Shown: positions 23,911 to 33,110, counted from the first letter of the stretch. The stretch: 42,993 bases of DNA from an uncultured Rhodospirillales bacterium (GCA_903928895.1 CAIYSR010000144.1:1-42993); one strand, 5' to 3'. Notes: generated by a model from the sequence alone, not told the origin. Program-made: numbers and translations.

Positions 23911-24733
23911 GGGTGGCGGCCAACTGGCGGGTTGCCAGACGGGTCGCGGACTGCGGATCGTGGGTGGGCAGGTAGATTGTTTGGTGGGTTTGCACGAGGC
24001 GGCGGATGGCGTTGAGGGTGGCGCCGGAGACGGCCTCGTCGGCGCTGACGCCGTCGACCTTGCCGGCGAGCATCAGGTGCTGATTGTAGGAGGTGTCGCC
24101 GGCCAGCATGATCGCGGTGTCGCCGTCCTGGACGATGATTGAGACGTGGTCGGCGGTATGGCCCGGTGTTGCGACGGCGATCACGGTTTCGTCGGCGGTC
24201 AGGCGCTTGCTGGCGGCGAAGGGGCCGAATGGCTCGGGGGCGAGATCGAGCGGTTCAGGATCGAACCAGGTGGGCCAGCGGTTGGGGAGGTAGCCGCGGA
24301 TGCGGCCGGCCCAGCCGCTTGCGGCGTTCAACTCGCCGCGTGCGACGAGAATTCTGCTGTGGGGGAAATGGGCCAGGCCGCCATCGTGATCCATGTGCAG
24401 ATGGGTCAGCACGACCCGTTTGACGTCGCGCGGGGCAATGCCGCGGGCACGGAGTTGCGGTCCGATTTCCTGCTCGGGCGCGATGCGGAAGGCGACTTCC
24501 CAGCGGATATAGGGGTGCAGCGATTTGCCGGATTCGAGCAGATGGGCGCCTTGACCGGTATCGACGACGATGACGCCCTCGGGATGTTCGATGGCCCAGG
24601 CGTAGGTCGGCAGCCAGTCGGTCCAGGTTGGATCGGTGAACATGGCGAGGCGCCGCGCGAGCCCGTGGCCGGCGCCTTCGACCTGTGACGCCTTGATGCG
24701 GACGAAGCCGGTGTGGATGGCGTGAATGTTCAT
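23861..24733 (-). CDS. Metallo-beta-lactamase-fold hydrolase, AHL-lactonase-like
   Basis: A 290-residue MBL-fold enzyme. Metal ligands are visible: HLHMDH (residues 111-116), a further His in PGHTADH, Asp in GDTSYNQ and a C-terminal His in LPTHDP. The spacing and the VDTGQGAHLLESG region match the quorum-quenching lactonase branch (AttM/AiiB-like), though substrates of such proteins vary. The tail from about residue 268 is Pro/Ala/Thr-rich. ATG 24733 lacks a good ribosome site. Its 3' end overlaps the convergent GFA gene by 50 bp. Confidence 0.82.
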   Translation of the reverse strand: MNIHAIHTGFVRIKASQVEGAGHGLARRLAMFTDPTWTDWLPTYAWAIEHPEGVIVVDTGQGAHLLESGKSLHPYIRWEVAFRIAPEQEIGPQLRARGIAPRDVKRVVLTHLHMDHDGGLAHFPHSRILVARGELNAASGWAGRIRGYLPNRWPTWFDPEPLDLAPEPFGPFAASKRLTADETVIAVATPGHTADHVSIIVQDGDTAIMLAGDTSYNQHLMLAGKVDGVSADEAVSGATLNAIRRLVQTHQTIYLPTHDPQSATRLATRQLAATPTAPPPDTPQTAATHP

Positions 24734-25064
24734 GGTGCGGTTTGGTTTGCGCGGGGGGACCTGCGGGCCGACGCTCGGGGTCCTGGAGATAGGGGTGGCG
24801 ATGGGGGCGGGCGATATCAAGGCCGCATGAGCCGGGGGGTGCAAAGCCCGGGCGGTTCCTGGAGGGTTCCGGATGGCGGTGTTTGCGCGGTGTGGAGGGT
24901 GGGGGCGGATGCGGGTCCGGGGCGGCGCGCTGGCCTTCGCGGCGCATGGACGATACGATGGCTGGCCATGTGCGGGAGGATTGGCGGTGCGGGAGGGAGC
25001 GGTTGGCCGCGCGGGTGCGCGCACAACGAACCGGGACATTTGTGCCGTCGGTGCTGCGCGGGCG
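24734..25064. other. 331-bp divergent intergenic region, no gene seen
   Basis: This lies between the divergent lactonase-like and lipase genes. I see no supported small gene, RNA or repeat. The open frames crossing it are GC-driven extensions of the neighbours. It must contain the promoters of both genes, but no consensus-like boxes stand out. Confidence 0.5.
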
Positions 25065-26285
25065 ATGCGCATGGTGTTCGTCGCGGGGTTGGTGCTGGCG
25101 GTTCTGCTCTGGTGTGGCGGGGTTCGGGCGGCGGAGGCGCCGCGGCCGGACCCTTTGCAGGGGGATGGCCGGGTGTCGGGCTTCTACGCCTGGGAGGGGA
25201 CGATCCCTGCCACGCCGGGACGGCTGCTGCGGCAGGAGCGGCTGGAGACGACGCTTGGACTTGCGCATGCGGGGGCGCAGGTGCGGATGCTGTACAGTTC
25301 GACTGACGGCATTGACGGCCATAGCGCCGTTGCGGTGTCGGGCCTGTTTTTCATGCCCAAGGGCGAACCGCCGGAGGGTGGGTGGCCGCTCCTGGCCTGG
25401 GCGCACGAGACCACGGGGATGGCGGACGTCTGCGCGCCCTCGTGGAGCGGGTATTCGCTCGCGGTCGAGACATTCCTGAACACTTGGCTTGCGCGCGGCT
25501 TTGCCGTTGTGGCGACGGACTATCAGGGGCTCGGGACACCTGGCGCGCATCCCTATATGGCGGTGCGCCCTGGCGCCTATGGCGTGTTGGACAGTATTCG
25601 GGCGGTGCAGGGCGCGTTTCCTGGGGTGGGCCGGAAGGTTTTGCTGGTGGGGTATTCGCAGGGCGCCGGCGCGGTGTTCGAGGCTGCGGCCGTGCAGCGA
25701 TCCTATGCGGCGGAGCTCGACATTCGTGGCACGATCGCGACCGGTATTCCGTTTTCGGCCGAGGAGACGGCGGCGGCGCGGCGGGCGATCGGGGGGCTGA
25801 CGGCTTCGAATCTGGTGTATCCGCTTTTGATCGGTTTGGTGGCGCAGCAGGTCGATCCTTCACTGCGGGCTGCGGACATGTTCGCGGAACCGGCCCTGGG
25901 TTTGTTCGAGCTGAACCGACGCGGCTGTGTGTGGCAGCTTGTGCTGGAGGTTCTGGCGGCGCGGGTGACGCGCGGCGAGGGGGTGAGGCCTGGGTACGCG
26001 AAGGCGCTGGACGCCATCGCGCCGCTGCTCGCGTATTCTTCGATGAGGTTGCCGCAGCCGTTGTTTGTCGGGATCGGCGCGGAGGACCGGGACGCGCCGG
26101 CGCGCTTGCAGCTCGCGTTGGTGAAACAGAGCTGCGAGGCGGGAACGACCGTGGAGGCTCATCTCTATGCCGGGATGTCGCATTTCGCGGCGGTGAACAG
26201 GTCGGTGGCTGACGCGATCCGGTTTGCCGATCGGGTGCTTGGCGGCGAGGCGGTCAGCCCGGTGTGCGATCCGACGGCGGAGTGA
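25065..26285 (+). CDS. Secreted alpha/beta-hydrolase, secretory lipase (LIP) type
   Basis: A 406-residue exported hydrolase. A signal peptide covers about residues 1-23 (ending VRAA). The nucleophile elbow is GYSQGAG with Ser198; an Asp in GAEDRDAP and a His in GMSHFA near the C-terminus complete a likely triad. The layout (HETTGMADVCAPS, TDYQGLGTPGAHPY) matches the LIP-type secretory lipases, also found in actinobacteria and fungi. Starts at 25065 and 25071 are both possible; neither has a strong ribosome site. It is divergent from the lactonase-like gene. Confidence 0.83.
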   Translation: MRMVFVAGLVLAVLLWCGGVRAAEAPRPDPLQGDGRVSGFYAWEGTIPATPGRLLRQERLETTLGLAHAGAQVRMLYSSTDGIDGHSAVAVSGLFFMPKGEPPEGGWPLLAWAHETTGMADVCAPSWSGYSLAVETFLNTWLARGFAVVATDYQGLGTPGAHPYMAVRPGAYGVLDSIRAVQGAFPGVGRKVLLVGYSQGAGAVFEAAAVQRSYAAELDIRGTIATGIPFSAEETAAARRAIGGLTASNLVYPLLIGLVAQQVDPSLRAADMFAEPALGLFELNRRGCVWQLVLEVLAARVTRGEGVRPGYAKALDAIAPLLAYSSMRLPQPLFVGIGAEDRDAPARLQLALVKQSCEAGTTVEAHLYAGMSHFAAVNRSVADAIRFADRVLGGEAVSPVCDPTAE

Positions 26286-26331
26286 TACCGGCTTCCGGGA
26301 CGGGGTGGGGCTGGCTTGAGGCGTTGGGGAG

Positions 26332-26345
26332 AGCGCTTCTTTTTG
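26332..26345 (+). terminator. Terminator-like AGCGCTTCTTTTT
   Basis: This is the same 13 bases as seen after ycjF (3168-3180), here 46 nt after the lipase stop. GCGCTT plus a T-tract suggests a weak transcription end. The rest of 26286-26511 carries no convincing gene; it includes a short palindrome CTGGATCTATCCAG at 26453. Confidence 0.3.
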
Positions 26346-26511
26346 GAGAATAGGAGCGCGGCCGTCGTGGAAGAATCTCGGGATGTCGCACGTGACCGGT
26401 CACAATCCATCCGAGACATCGCACTCGGGCCGTTTCTGATGGTTGCGTGCCACTGGATCTATCCAGCGCACCCAAATCCCACCATAGCCAGATTGTTGTA
26501 AGGAAGGGTAT

Positions 26512-27564
26512 ATGCGAACCATCGACGCTGTCGCCCGAGGGCGAGAGAACAACTTCGACTTCATTCGGTTCGTTGCTGCGGCGTCCGTAATCCTGTCGCA
26601 TTCCCATCCGTTGGCCGGCGCCTCCTCTCCGTTCTTCATTTTGCCGAACTATTACTTGGGTGATGCAGCAGTCACGGTGTTTTTTGGCATTTCCGGGCTC
26701 CTGATCACCAAGAGTTATATTCAGACACGGTCTGTCCTTGACTTCGTTATGGCACGCTTCATGCGCGTGGTGCCTGGACTTTTTGTGGTTCTGGTGCTGA
26801 CGGCTTTCGTCCTCGGGCCATTCGTCTCCTCTGTGCCGGTGGCCGACTATTTCACGCAAAAGACGCCTTTTAAATATGTCCTTCGAAATGTGTCGCTCTG
26901 GTCGATGCAGTACGATCTGCCGGGGGTGTTTGAGGATAATCCCTTCAGGGGCGTGAACGGATCCTTATGGACGCTGCCGTTTGAGATACGATGCTATGCC
27001 GCGGTTGTTGCGCTCGGGGTTTGCGGATGTCTCCGAAGCTGGAGAGCCGCGATGTTCCTCGCGGGCTATGCCGTCGCCTACATCGCTTTGCGCGGCGACT
27101 GGTATGGCGCGCCGATGCCCTGGGCGCAACTTTCGCTGCCGTTTGTCGTCGGCGGCGTGTTCTACCTCTACCGCGGCACGATCCCGCTCACTGTGCCGGT
27201 GCTGTGCGTCGCGATTTTTGTGACGTGGCTGGGCTGGGGAACGCCTGTTGCGCGCGAGATGTTCGTCGCGACACTCGTTTACGGGGCGTTTCTCATTGCT
27301 GCCGCGCCGGTTCAGGCACTTCATCGTTTCGGTCGCTATGGGGATTTCTCATATGGCGTGTAGATATACGGCTTCGTGGTCGAGCAGACCGTCGCGCATT
27401 TTTGGCGCGGCGTGACGCCTCTCCCGCTGGCGATGACCACCTTCACGCTGACGCTGCCGCTCGCCGTCGTTTCCTGGAACCTCGTCGAGAAGCCGGCATT
27501 GGATCGGCGGCATGAGCTTGGCCGTTTGGCGGGGGAATTGGTGCAGAAAGTGTTGTCCAGGTGA
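26512..27564 (+). pseudogene. Acyltransferase 3 family protein interrupted by an in-frame TAG
   Basis: A membrane acyltransferase (OafA/NodX type, about 10 helices) that would acetylate or acylate a surface sugar. The N-terminal family signature FDFIRFVAAASVILSHSHP is present. Codon 284 is TAG (27361-27363), just where the family has a Tyr in the SYGVYIYGF motif. The same frame continues another 67 codons to a proper C-terminus (SWNLVEKPALDRR) and TGA at 27562. AAGGAAGG precedes the ATG. Base composition is lower in GC than in neighbours, pointing to horizontal transfer followed by a single nonsense change. A sequencing error cannot be excluded. Confidence 0.82.
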
Positions 27565-27624
27565 AGCGGGCGGGTTGGGGCATGACCATGCCGTGGAGAA
27601 AATCTCGGTGGTGAGGTGGGGCGG

Positions 27625-27919
27625 TCAGAGGGGGATGGCTGCGGCGTAGACCCGTGCGGCGATGTCGGGCTTGAGGGCGGCGGCGGAGACGAGATCGACG
27701 CGTTGAGTCGGTGAGGTCGCTCAGGGTTTGTTCGAGGGCGAGGAAGGAGGAGAGGGAGACGGGGTGTTCGAAGGTGACGAGGACATCGAGGTCGCGGGCG
27801 GGGGTGGCGTCATCGCGGACGCGGGAGCCGGAAAGGGCGAGGGACTGGATGGGCCATTGCGCGCGGAGGCCTGGGAGGGCCTGGCGGAGGATGGCGGTGA
27901 GGGTCGTGGTTTCTGGCAT
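27625..27919 (-). pseudogene. MNT-type nucleotidyltransferase, frameshifted
   Basis: A small nucleotidyltransferase of the kind that acts as antitoxin to HEPN toxins (MntA/HepT). The active-site pattern LSGSRVRDDATPARDLDVLV is intact. Around residue 70 the frame slips: the natural C-terminus (RVDLVSAAALKPDIAARVY) is encoded in another frame and ends at TGA 27625. The span is 295 nt, one more than a multiple of three, consistent with a one-base insertion. No HEPN gene is beside it. It is probably a decaying remnant of a toxin-antitoxin pair. Confidence 0.75.
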
Positions 27920-28093
27920 GGGGGTGGTTGATAGCAGTTTGGGGTGGGGTTGGGGATCGTGGGGGTGGGGTGATTGGGGTGGCGTTGATAGCCCCGGATT
28001 GCGCTTCGCCTCTTCCGGGCTACGGTTGCTGCTTGTTCAATAAATTAAGACTTATGGCACTCTCACTGTTACAGGCCAATAATGGAGACCATG

Positions 28094-28339
28094 ATGGCGA
28101 TATTCTCTACCCTTGTCCGGCTTGGTTCTATTGCGGCGATTTCAACGGCGGCTGGCGGTGTGGTTCTTGCCATATTGCAGATGACGGGACTTCAAGTTCC
28201 GTCCACGCTGGTCGGATGGCTTCCACGTGTTCTTGGCTTGGATGGAGAAAGTGCATATGATACTGGTTACCTTGCCTTTTTCCTAGAATGCAACTGTGTG
28301 GGAATCCTGGCTTACCTCGCATGGAAGCAATTCGGCTGA
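28094..28339 (+). CDS. Small hypothetical membrane protein
   Basis: About 81 residues with two hydrophobic segments (residues 10-28 and 58-76). GGAG lies 6 nt before ATG 28094; ATG 28091 and 28082 are alternatives. Base composition is more AT-rich than the chromosome average. No family recognised. Downstream, GTCCATCCG (28342) and CGGATGGAC (28391) form a loose inverted repeat, and nothing else is visible up to the repeat at 28461. Confidence 0.5.
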   Translation: MAIFSTLVRLGSIAAISTAAGGVVLAILQMTGLQVPSTLVGWLPRVLGLDGESAYDTGYLAFFLECNCVGILAYLAWKQFG

Positions 28340-28460
28340 GAGTCCATCCGGGATCAAATACTGTTCTGACATAGCGTTATGAGCATCATTCGGATGGACG
28401 CCCATCGGAGGAAAGCCAATTGAATCATTTTTTACTCACATTGATCAGTTTTCAACGGAT

Positions 28461-28512
28461 GCGGGTCTGGGGGCTCTGAGCCCCCAGCGGGTCGAGGGCA
28501 GAGCCCTCGCCT
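28461..28512. repeat. Double-hairpin dispersed repeat, copy 2
   Basis: GCGGGTCTGG, hairpin GGGGGCT/AGCCCCC (28469-28485), core CCCCCAGCGGGTC, then hairpin CGAGGGC/GCCCTCG (28493-28509). It ends at the stop codon of the SDR gene, so it may double as that gene's terminator. Confidence 0.65.
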
Positions 28513-29325
28513 TCATTCTTTCTCGGGCTGGGTGGCGAAGGTGCCGCCGTGGTGGGGGTGTTCCCAGGGCGGGGTGGTGGTGTTGATGCCGAGGTTGTGG
28601 AGGTGTTCGAGGTGGTGTTCGGCGTTGTCCAGCGGGGTGTAGCCGATTGTGGGCCAGTTGGGGTCGGAGATTTTGAGGCGGGTGTTGCCGGAGTAGGCTT
28701 GGATGACGAGGGCACCGGGGTTGGGGTGGCGGAGGGAGAGGTCGACGAGTTGGGTGATGTCGCGGGGGCTGAGCCAGGTGGCGAGGCTGCGTTGGTCGAT
28801 GGGCAGGGGGCGGTAGGTGCCGATGCGGAGGCTGACGGAGGCGATGTCGTGGCGGTCGTGGTAGTATTGGAGGAGGGTTTCGCCGAGGACTTTGAAGGCG
28901 CCGTAGAGGCTGTCGGGGCGGGCGGGGTGGGCGGGGGTGACGGGGATTTCGATGGGGTACATGCCGTGGGCGTGGTTGGAGGAGGCGTAGATGATGCGTT
29001 TGATGCCGGCGTGGCGGGCGGCCTCGAAGGTGTCGAACAGGCCGGCGGCGTTGATGCGGAAGAGGGTTTCGATGGTGTGGTCGGCGGGGGCTCCGGTCAT
29101 GTGGATGAGGGCGTCGACGCCGTGCATGAGGCGGGCGAGGGCGGGGCGGTCGGTGATGTCGGCCTGGATGAATTCCTCGTTGGGGGCGAGATCGGTGATG
29201 GGGCGGAGGTCGGTGAGTCGGAGGTGACGGTAGGTGGCCCGCAGGCCGGCGCGGAGCGTGGTGCCGATTTCGCCGGCGGCGCCGGTGAGGAGGACGCGAT
29301 GGGTGGCGGGGTCGATGGCGGGCAT
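28513..29325 (-). CDS. Uronate-dehydrogenase-like NAD-dependent SDR
   Basis: A 270-residue extended short-chain dehydrogenase. The NAD-binding motif GAAGEIG is near residues 15-21 and the active site has [12 protein letters not shown] and YGAFK (Tyr and Lys). The SNHxxGxY pattern is characteristic of uronate dehydrogenases, which oxidise glucuronate or galacturonate to the aldarolactone; other sugar epimerases or dehydrogenases are possible. AGGAGC precedes ATG 29325. It is divergent from lysK. No other uronate-pathway gene is nearby. Confidence 0.78.
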   Translation of the reverse strand: MPAIDPATHRVLLTGAAGEIGTTLRAGLRATYRHLRLTDLRPITDLAPNEEFIQADITDRPALARLMHGVDALIHMTGAPADHTIETLFRINAAGLFDTFEAARHAGIKRIIYASSNHAHGMYPIEIPVTPAHPARPDSLYGAFKVLGETLLQYYHDRHDIASVSLRIGTYRPLPIDQRSLATWLSPRDITQLVDLSLRHPNPGALVIQAYSGNTRLKISDPNWPTIGYTPLDNAEHHLEHLHNLGINTTTPPWEHPHHGGTFATQPEKE

Positions 29326-29391
29326 GGGGGGCTCCTGGGGTTGGGGCGGAGTGTTCGGGGTGGGGGTGGGGGCGTCAAGGTGGGGTGGGCA

Positions 29392-29419
29392 TCGACAGGG
29401 GCGGGGCATTCTCTATAAG
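29392..29419 (+). promoter_or_regulatory. Predicted sigma-70 promoter of lysK
   Basis: TCGACA (29392-29397), a 16-bp spacer and TATAAG (29414-29419), each 5 of 6 against consensus. Transcription would start near 29426, about 30 nt before the lysK ATG. Confidence 0.55.
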
Positions 29420-29456
29420 ACGGCGCGTTGTTCATCCCCCCTGCGAGCGCGGTTCC

Positions 29457-31034
29457 ATGGCCGAAATTCCTGTTGTGATTCCGAAGTCCTGGCCGTTCGA
29501 GGAGGCGCAGAAGGTGGCGGCGCGGGTGGCGGCTTCGGGCAAGACGGAGGCGTTGTTCGAGACCGGGTATGGGCCGTCGGGGTTGCCGCATATCGGGACG
29601 TTCGGGGAGGTGGCGCGGACGTCGTGGGTGCGGCGCGCGTTCACCGAGTTGACGGGGCGGGCGTCGCGGTTGCTGGCGTTCAGCGACGACATGGATGGGC
29701 TGCGCAAGGTGCCGGACAATGTGCCGAACCGGGAGATGCTGACGGAATTCATCGGCCGGCCGTTGACGCGGATTCCCGATCCGTTCGGGACGCATGACAG
29801 CTTCGGGGCGCACAACAATGCGCGGCTGCGGGCGTTCCTGGATTCGTTCGGATTTGACTACGAGTTTGCCTCCTCGACGGAGTATTATGCAACCGGGCGC
29901 TTCGATGCGGCGTTGACCCGGATGCTGGAGTGTCATGACGAGGTGGTTGCGGTGATTTTGCCGACGTTGGGGGCGGAGCGGCAGGCGACGTATTCGCCGG
30001 TGTTGCCGATCCATCCGCGGACCGGGGTGGTGATGCAGGTCAGGATCGATCGGGTGGATGCCGCGGCGGGGACGGTGTTCTGGCGCGATCCGGAGACCGG
30101 CGAGGGGTTCGAGACGGCGGTGACCCAGGGCCGCGCCAAGATGCAGTGGAAGGCGGACTGGGCGATGCGCTGGCATGCGCTGGGGGTGGACTATGAGATG
30201 TCGGGGAAGGATTTGATCGACAGCGTCCGGTTATCGGGGCGGATTTGCAAGATATTGGGGAGCGAGCCGCCGACCGGGTTCACGTATGAGCTGTTCCTGG
30301 ATGAGGCGGCGCAGAAGATCAGCAAGTCCAAGGGCAACGGGATCGCGGTGGAGGAGTGGCTGAAATATGCGCCGCCGGAGAGTCTTGGCCAGTTCATGTT
30401 CAACCAGCCAACGCGGGCGAAGCGGCTGTATTTCGATGTGATCCCGAAGTCGGTCGATGAATACATCGCCAATGCGCTGAAGGGGCAGGGGCAGACCGAT
30501 CCGGCCAATCCGGCGTGGCATATCCATGGCGGGGTGGTGCCGCAGTCCGCGCATTCGCCGATCAGCTTTGCGATGCTGCTGAACCTGGCGTCGGTGGTGA
30601 ATGCGGAGCAGCCGGAGATTTTGTGGGGGTTCATCCGGCGCTATATTCCGGGGGCGGCGGCGGAGGACATGCCGTTGCTGGCGCGGCTGGTGGAGTATGC
30701 GCTGGCGTATTACCGGGATTTCGTGCGGCCGAAGAAGGCGTATCGGCCGGCGGATGCGCAGGAGCGGGCGGCGCTGGAGGATTTGGCGGCGGGGTTGCGG
30801 GCGATGGAAGCCGACGTCGGGGCGGAGGACATCCAGAACCTGCTGTACGAGATCGGCAAGCGGCATGGGTTCACCGAGCTGCGGGCGTGGTTCGGGTGTT
30901 TGTATCAGGTGCTGCTCGGCCAGAACGAGGGGCCGCGGTTCGGGCAGTTCATCGCGTTGTACGGGGTGGCGGAGACCATCGCGCTGATCGGGCAGGCGCT
31001 GGCGCGGCCGGCCGAGCCGACGGCGGAGGCCTGA
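29457..31034 (+). CDS. lysK: Class I lysyl-tRNA synthetase
   Basis: A 525-residue class I LysRS, charging tRNA-Lys with lysine in the cytoplasm. It has the HIGH-type motif GLPHIGT (residues 42-48) and the KMSKS-type motif KISKSKGN (about 285). Class I LysRS is typical of archaea and many alphaproteobacteria. The ATG at 29457 is used; the frame extends 24 codons upstream but crosses the predicted promoter. mprF follows after 10 nt. That layout is meaningful because MprF proteins consume Lys-tRNA. Confidence 0.95.
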   Translation: MAEIPVVIPKSWPFEEAQKVAARVAASGKTEALFETGYGPSGLPHIGTFGEVARTSWVRRAFTELTGRASRLLAFSDDMDGLRKVPDNVPNREMLTEFIGRPLTRIPDPFGTHDSFGAHNNARLRAFLDSFGFDYEFASSTEYYATGRFDAALTRMLECHDEVVAVILPTLGAERQATYSPVLPIHPRTGVVMQVRIDRVDAAAGTVFWRDPETGEGFETAVTQGRAKMQWKADWAMRWHALGVDYEMSGKDLIDSVRLSGRICKILGSEPPTGFTYELFLDEAAQKISKSKGNGIAVEEWLKYAPPESLGQFMFNQPTRAKRLYFDVIPKSVDEYIANALKGQGQTDPANPAWHIHGGVVPQSAHSPISFAMLLNLASVVNAEQPEILWGFIRRYIPGAAAEDMPLLARLVEYALAYYRDFVRPKKAYRPADAQERAALEDLAAGLRAMEADVGAEDIQNLLYEIGKRHGFTELRAWFGCLYQVLLGQNEGPRFGQFIALYGVAETIALIGQALARPAEPTAEA

Positions 31035-31044
31035 GGGGCGCATC

Positions 31045-33054
31045 ATGCCGGCGGTTCTCAAGCGGATCCTGAAGCATGCGCCGGCGGTGCTCGGCGTGCT
31101 GCTGTTCGTGGGCGCGATCTATGTGGTGCAGAAGGAGTTCCGCAGCCTCAAGATCGCCGATATCCAGAAGGCGTTGTCGGATATCCCGACTTCGGCGCTG
31201 GTGATCTCGTTCGGCTGGAACCTGCTGGCCTACTTTATTTTGACGTTCTACGACCGTCTGGCGACGGTGTATGCGGGGCGGCCGGTGGGGTTCGCCAAAG
31301 TCGCGTTCGCGTCGTTCTGCGCGTACACGCTGGCGCATAATCTGGGGGTGGCGGCGGTGTCGGGGGCGGCGGTGCGCTACCGGCTGTATGCGGGGTGGGG
31401 GCTGACGCCGCTGCAGATCGGCAAGGTGGTGGTGTTCTGCTCCTTGACGTTCAGCTTCGGCGGGCTGGTGCTGGGCGGGAGCATCCTGTTTTTCGAGCCG
31501 GATGCGATTCCGTTTTTTGGCGCCCATGTGCCGCACTGGATGATGTATGCGGTGGCCATCGGCATGTGGGTGGTGGTGAGCACCTATGTCGGGCTGTCCC
31601 AGGTGATCAAGACGGTGAAGCTGTTCGGCAACGTGATCGAGTTGCCGAGTTCGCGGATGGCGATTTTCCAGGTGATCCTGGCGACGGTGGATGTGGGGGT
31701 GACGGCGGGGATCATGTATGCTCTGCTGCCGGATGCGCCGGGGCTGACGTATCCGAAGTTTCTGGGGATTTATCTGGCGTCGTATACGGCGGGCTTGATC
31801 GCCAATCTGCCGGGCGGGCTCGGTGTGTTCGACACGGCGATGCTGCTGGGGCTGTCGCCGTATCTGGAGCCGCCGGTGATCGTGGGCGGGATCGTGGTGT
31901 TCCGGCTCTACTACTACATCATTCCGCTGTTCCTGGCGGGCGCCTTGTTCGCGGGCAACGAGGTGCTGCTGCGCAGCGGCGGGGTGATGAAGTTTGCCGC
32001 CGAAAAGCGTTCGGTGCAGGCGATCGGGCGCTGGAGCCAACCGGATTTCGTGGTGGCGGCGGGGGCCGGGGCAGTGGCGCTGTGCGGCGGGTTGCTGATG
32101 GCGATCGGGTTGATCGATGCCGTCCCGGCGGGGCCGGACCTGCCGGACTGGATGGGCTGGCTGATGGACCAGCTCGACGAATATGCGCCGAGCCTGCTGG
32201 GGGCGGCGCTGCTGGTGTTCGCGGCGGGGCTGACGCAACGGGTGAAGCTGGCGTGGCGCGGCAGCCTGATCGCGCTGCTGGCCGGGGCCATCTATGGCGT
32301 GGCCTATGGCGCGCCGCTGTGGGTGGCGGGGATGCTGGTGGTGACGGCGGGGCTGCTGGCGCCGTTTCCGCGGGCGTTCTATCGCAATGCCAGCCTGTTC
32401 ACGGGCAAGCTGCGCGCGGGTACGGCGCTGCCGCTGATGGCGCTGATCCTGTGCGTAGTCGCGCTCGGCAGCTTCGAGCCGCGGCTACGCGTGTTGGAGA
32501 ACAATAGTTTCTGGGAAGCGATCCTCTCGCCCGAGGTGCCACGTGCGATCCGCGCCTCGCTGGCGGCCAGTGTCGGGCTCGGGCTGTTCGCGCTGTGGCG
32601 GCTGCTGCGGCCGGGGCGGACGCTGTTCACGCCGTGGAGCGAGACGCAGGCGAACGAACTGCGCGGGCTCGGCGGCGCGCCGCCGCTGGAGGCCGACGGG
32701 GTGATCTGGGGCGAGGCGGGGCGGGCCGGCTTCGCGTTCCGGCGGATCGATGGCGTGCTGCTGGCGTTCGGCGATCCGGCGGGCGATGCGGCAGACCGGA
32801 TCTCGGCAATCTGGACGCTGCGCGATCTGGCGCGACAGGAGGGGCTGGACCCGGCGATCTGGCGGGCTGGGCGCGAGTTGCTGGCGGTGTATGGCGATAT
32901 CGGGCTGGCGGCGCTGCCGCTGGATGCGGAGGGTATCCCGATCGGCGATGCCGAGGATGCGCCAGGCCCCCATGCCACACGCTTCCTGGTGTGCCAGGCC
33001 GAGCGCGACCTCTCGGCGTTGCTGCCGTTGTTGCCAGGGCTGGCGCGGGGGTAG
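31045..33054 (+). CDS. mprF: MprF-like flippase with shortened C-terminal domain
   Basis: A 669-residue membrane protein. Residues 1-320 form the LPG_synthase_TM flippase domain (with NLPGGLGVFDTA near 254-265) and 335-520 a second helical block. Complete MprF proteins (about 840-880 residues) continue with a DUF2156/GNAT domain that transfers Lys or Ala from tRNA to phosphatidylglycerol. Here only the first part of that domain is seen (about 550-625, GVLLAFGDPAGDAADRISAI to YGDIGLAALPL). It then ends in about 45 unrelated-looking residues; the second GNAT half with the catalytic pocket is missing. GAGG precedes ATG 31045. Coupled to lysK. Confidence 0.85.
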   Translation: MPAVLKRILKHAPAVLGVLLFVGAIYVVQKEFRSLKIADIQKALSDIPTSALVISFGWNLLAYFILTFYDRLATVYAGRPVGFAKVAFASFCAYTLAHNLGVAAVSGAAVRYRLYAGWGLTPLQIGKVVVFCSLTFSFGGLVLGGSILFFEPDAIPFFGAHVPHWMMYAVAIGMWVVVSTYVGLSQVIKTVKLFGNVIELPSSRMAIFQVILATVDVGVTAGIMYALLPDAPGLTYPKFLGIYLASYTAGLIANLPGGLGVFDTAMLLGLSPYLEPPVIVGGIVVFRLYYYIIPLFLAGALFAGNEVLLRSGGVMKFAAEKRSVQAIGRWSQPDFVVAAGAGAVALCGGLLMAIGLIDAVPAGPDLPDWMGWLMDQLDEYAPSLLGAALLVFAAGLTQRVKLAWRGSLIALLAGAIYGVAYGAPLWVAGMLVVTAGLLAPFPRAFYRNASLFTGKLRAGTALPLMALILCVVALGSFEPRLRVLENNSFWEAILSPEVPRAIRASLAASVGLGLFALWRLLRPGRTLFTPWSETQANELRGLGGAPPLEADGVIWGEAGRAGFAFRRIDGVLLAFGDPAGDAADRISAIWTLRDLARQEGLDPAIWRAGRELLAVYGDIGLAALPLDAEGIPIGDAEDAPGPHATRFLVCQAERDLSALLPLLPGLARG

Positions 33055-33059
33055 GACGG

Positions 33060-33110
33060 CCAGGGCTCTGCCCAGGACCCGCTGGGGGCTCAGGGTCCCC
33101 GCCTTGCTTG
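33060..33110. repeat. Double-hairpin dispersed repeat, copy 3 (inverted)
   Basis: Read on the minus strand it gives GGGGACCCTGAGCCCCCAG, core CCCCCAGCGGGTC, then GGGCAGAGCCC, matching copies 1 and 2 in layout with looser stems. It begins 6 nt after the mprF stop. A fragment of the same core recurs at 41660-41672. Confidence 0.55.

Noticed and set aside
26316-26501. 61-codon frame between lipase and acyltransferase
   Set aside because: No ribosome site, no family, mixed composition, and it spans the terminator-like motif. Treated as noncoding.
27361-27363. TAG in the acyltransferase read as an inserted amino acid
   Set aside because: Nothing in the window suggests pyrrolysine machinery, and the family has an ordinary Tyr here. 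A nonsense change is simpler.
28549-29418. Plus-strand Gly/Val-rich frame opposite the SDR gene
   Set aside because: It is the complement of a real gene with NAD-binding and active-site motifs, and its composition is typical of shadow frames.
30949-32238. Minus-strand frame of 429 codons opposite mprF
   Set aside because: It has a His/Arg/Gln-rich product and no motif; mprF is unambiguous on the other strand.
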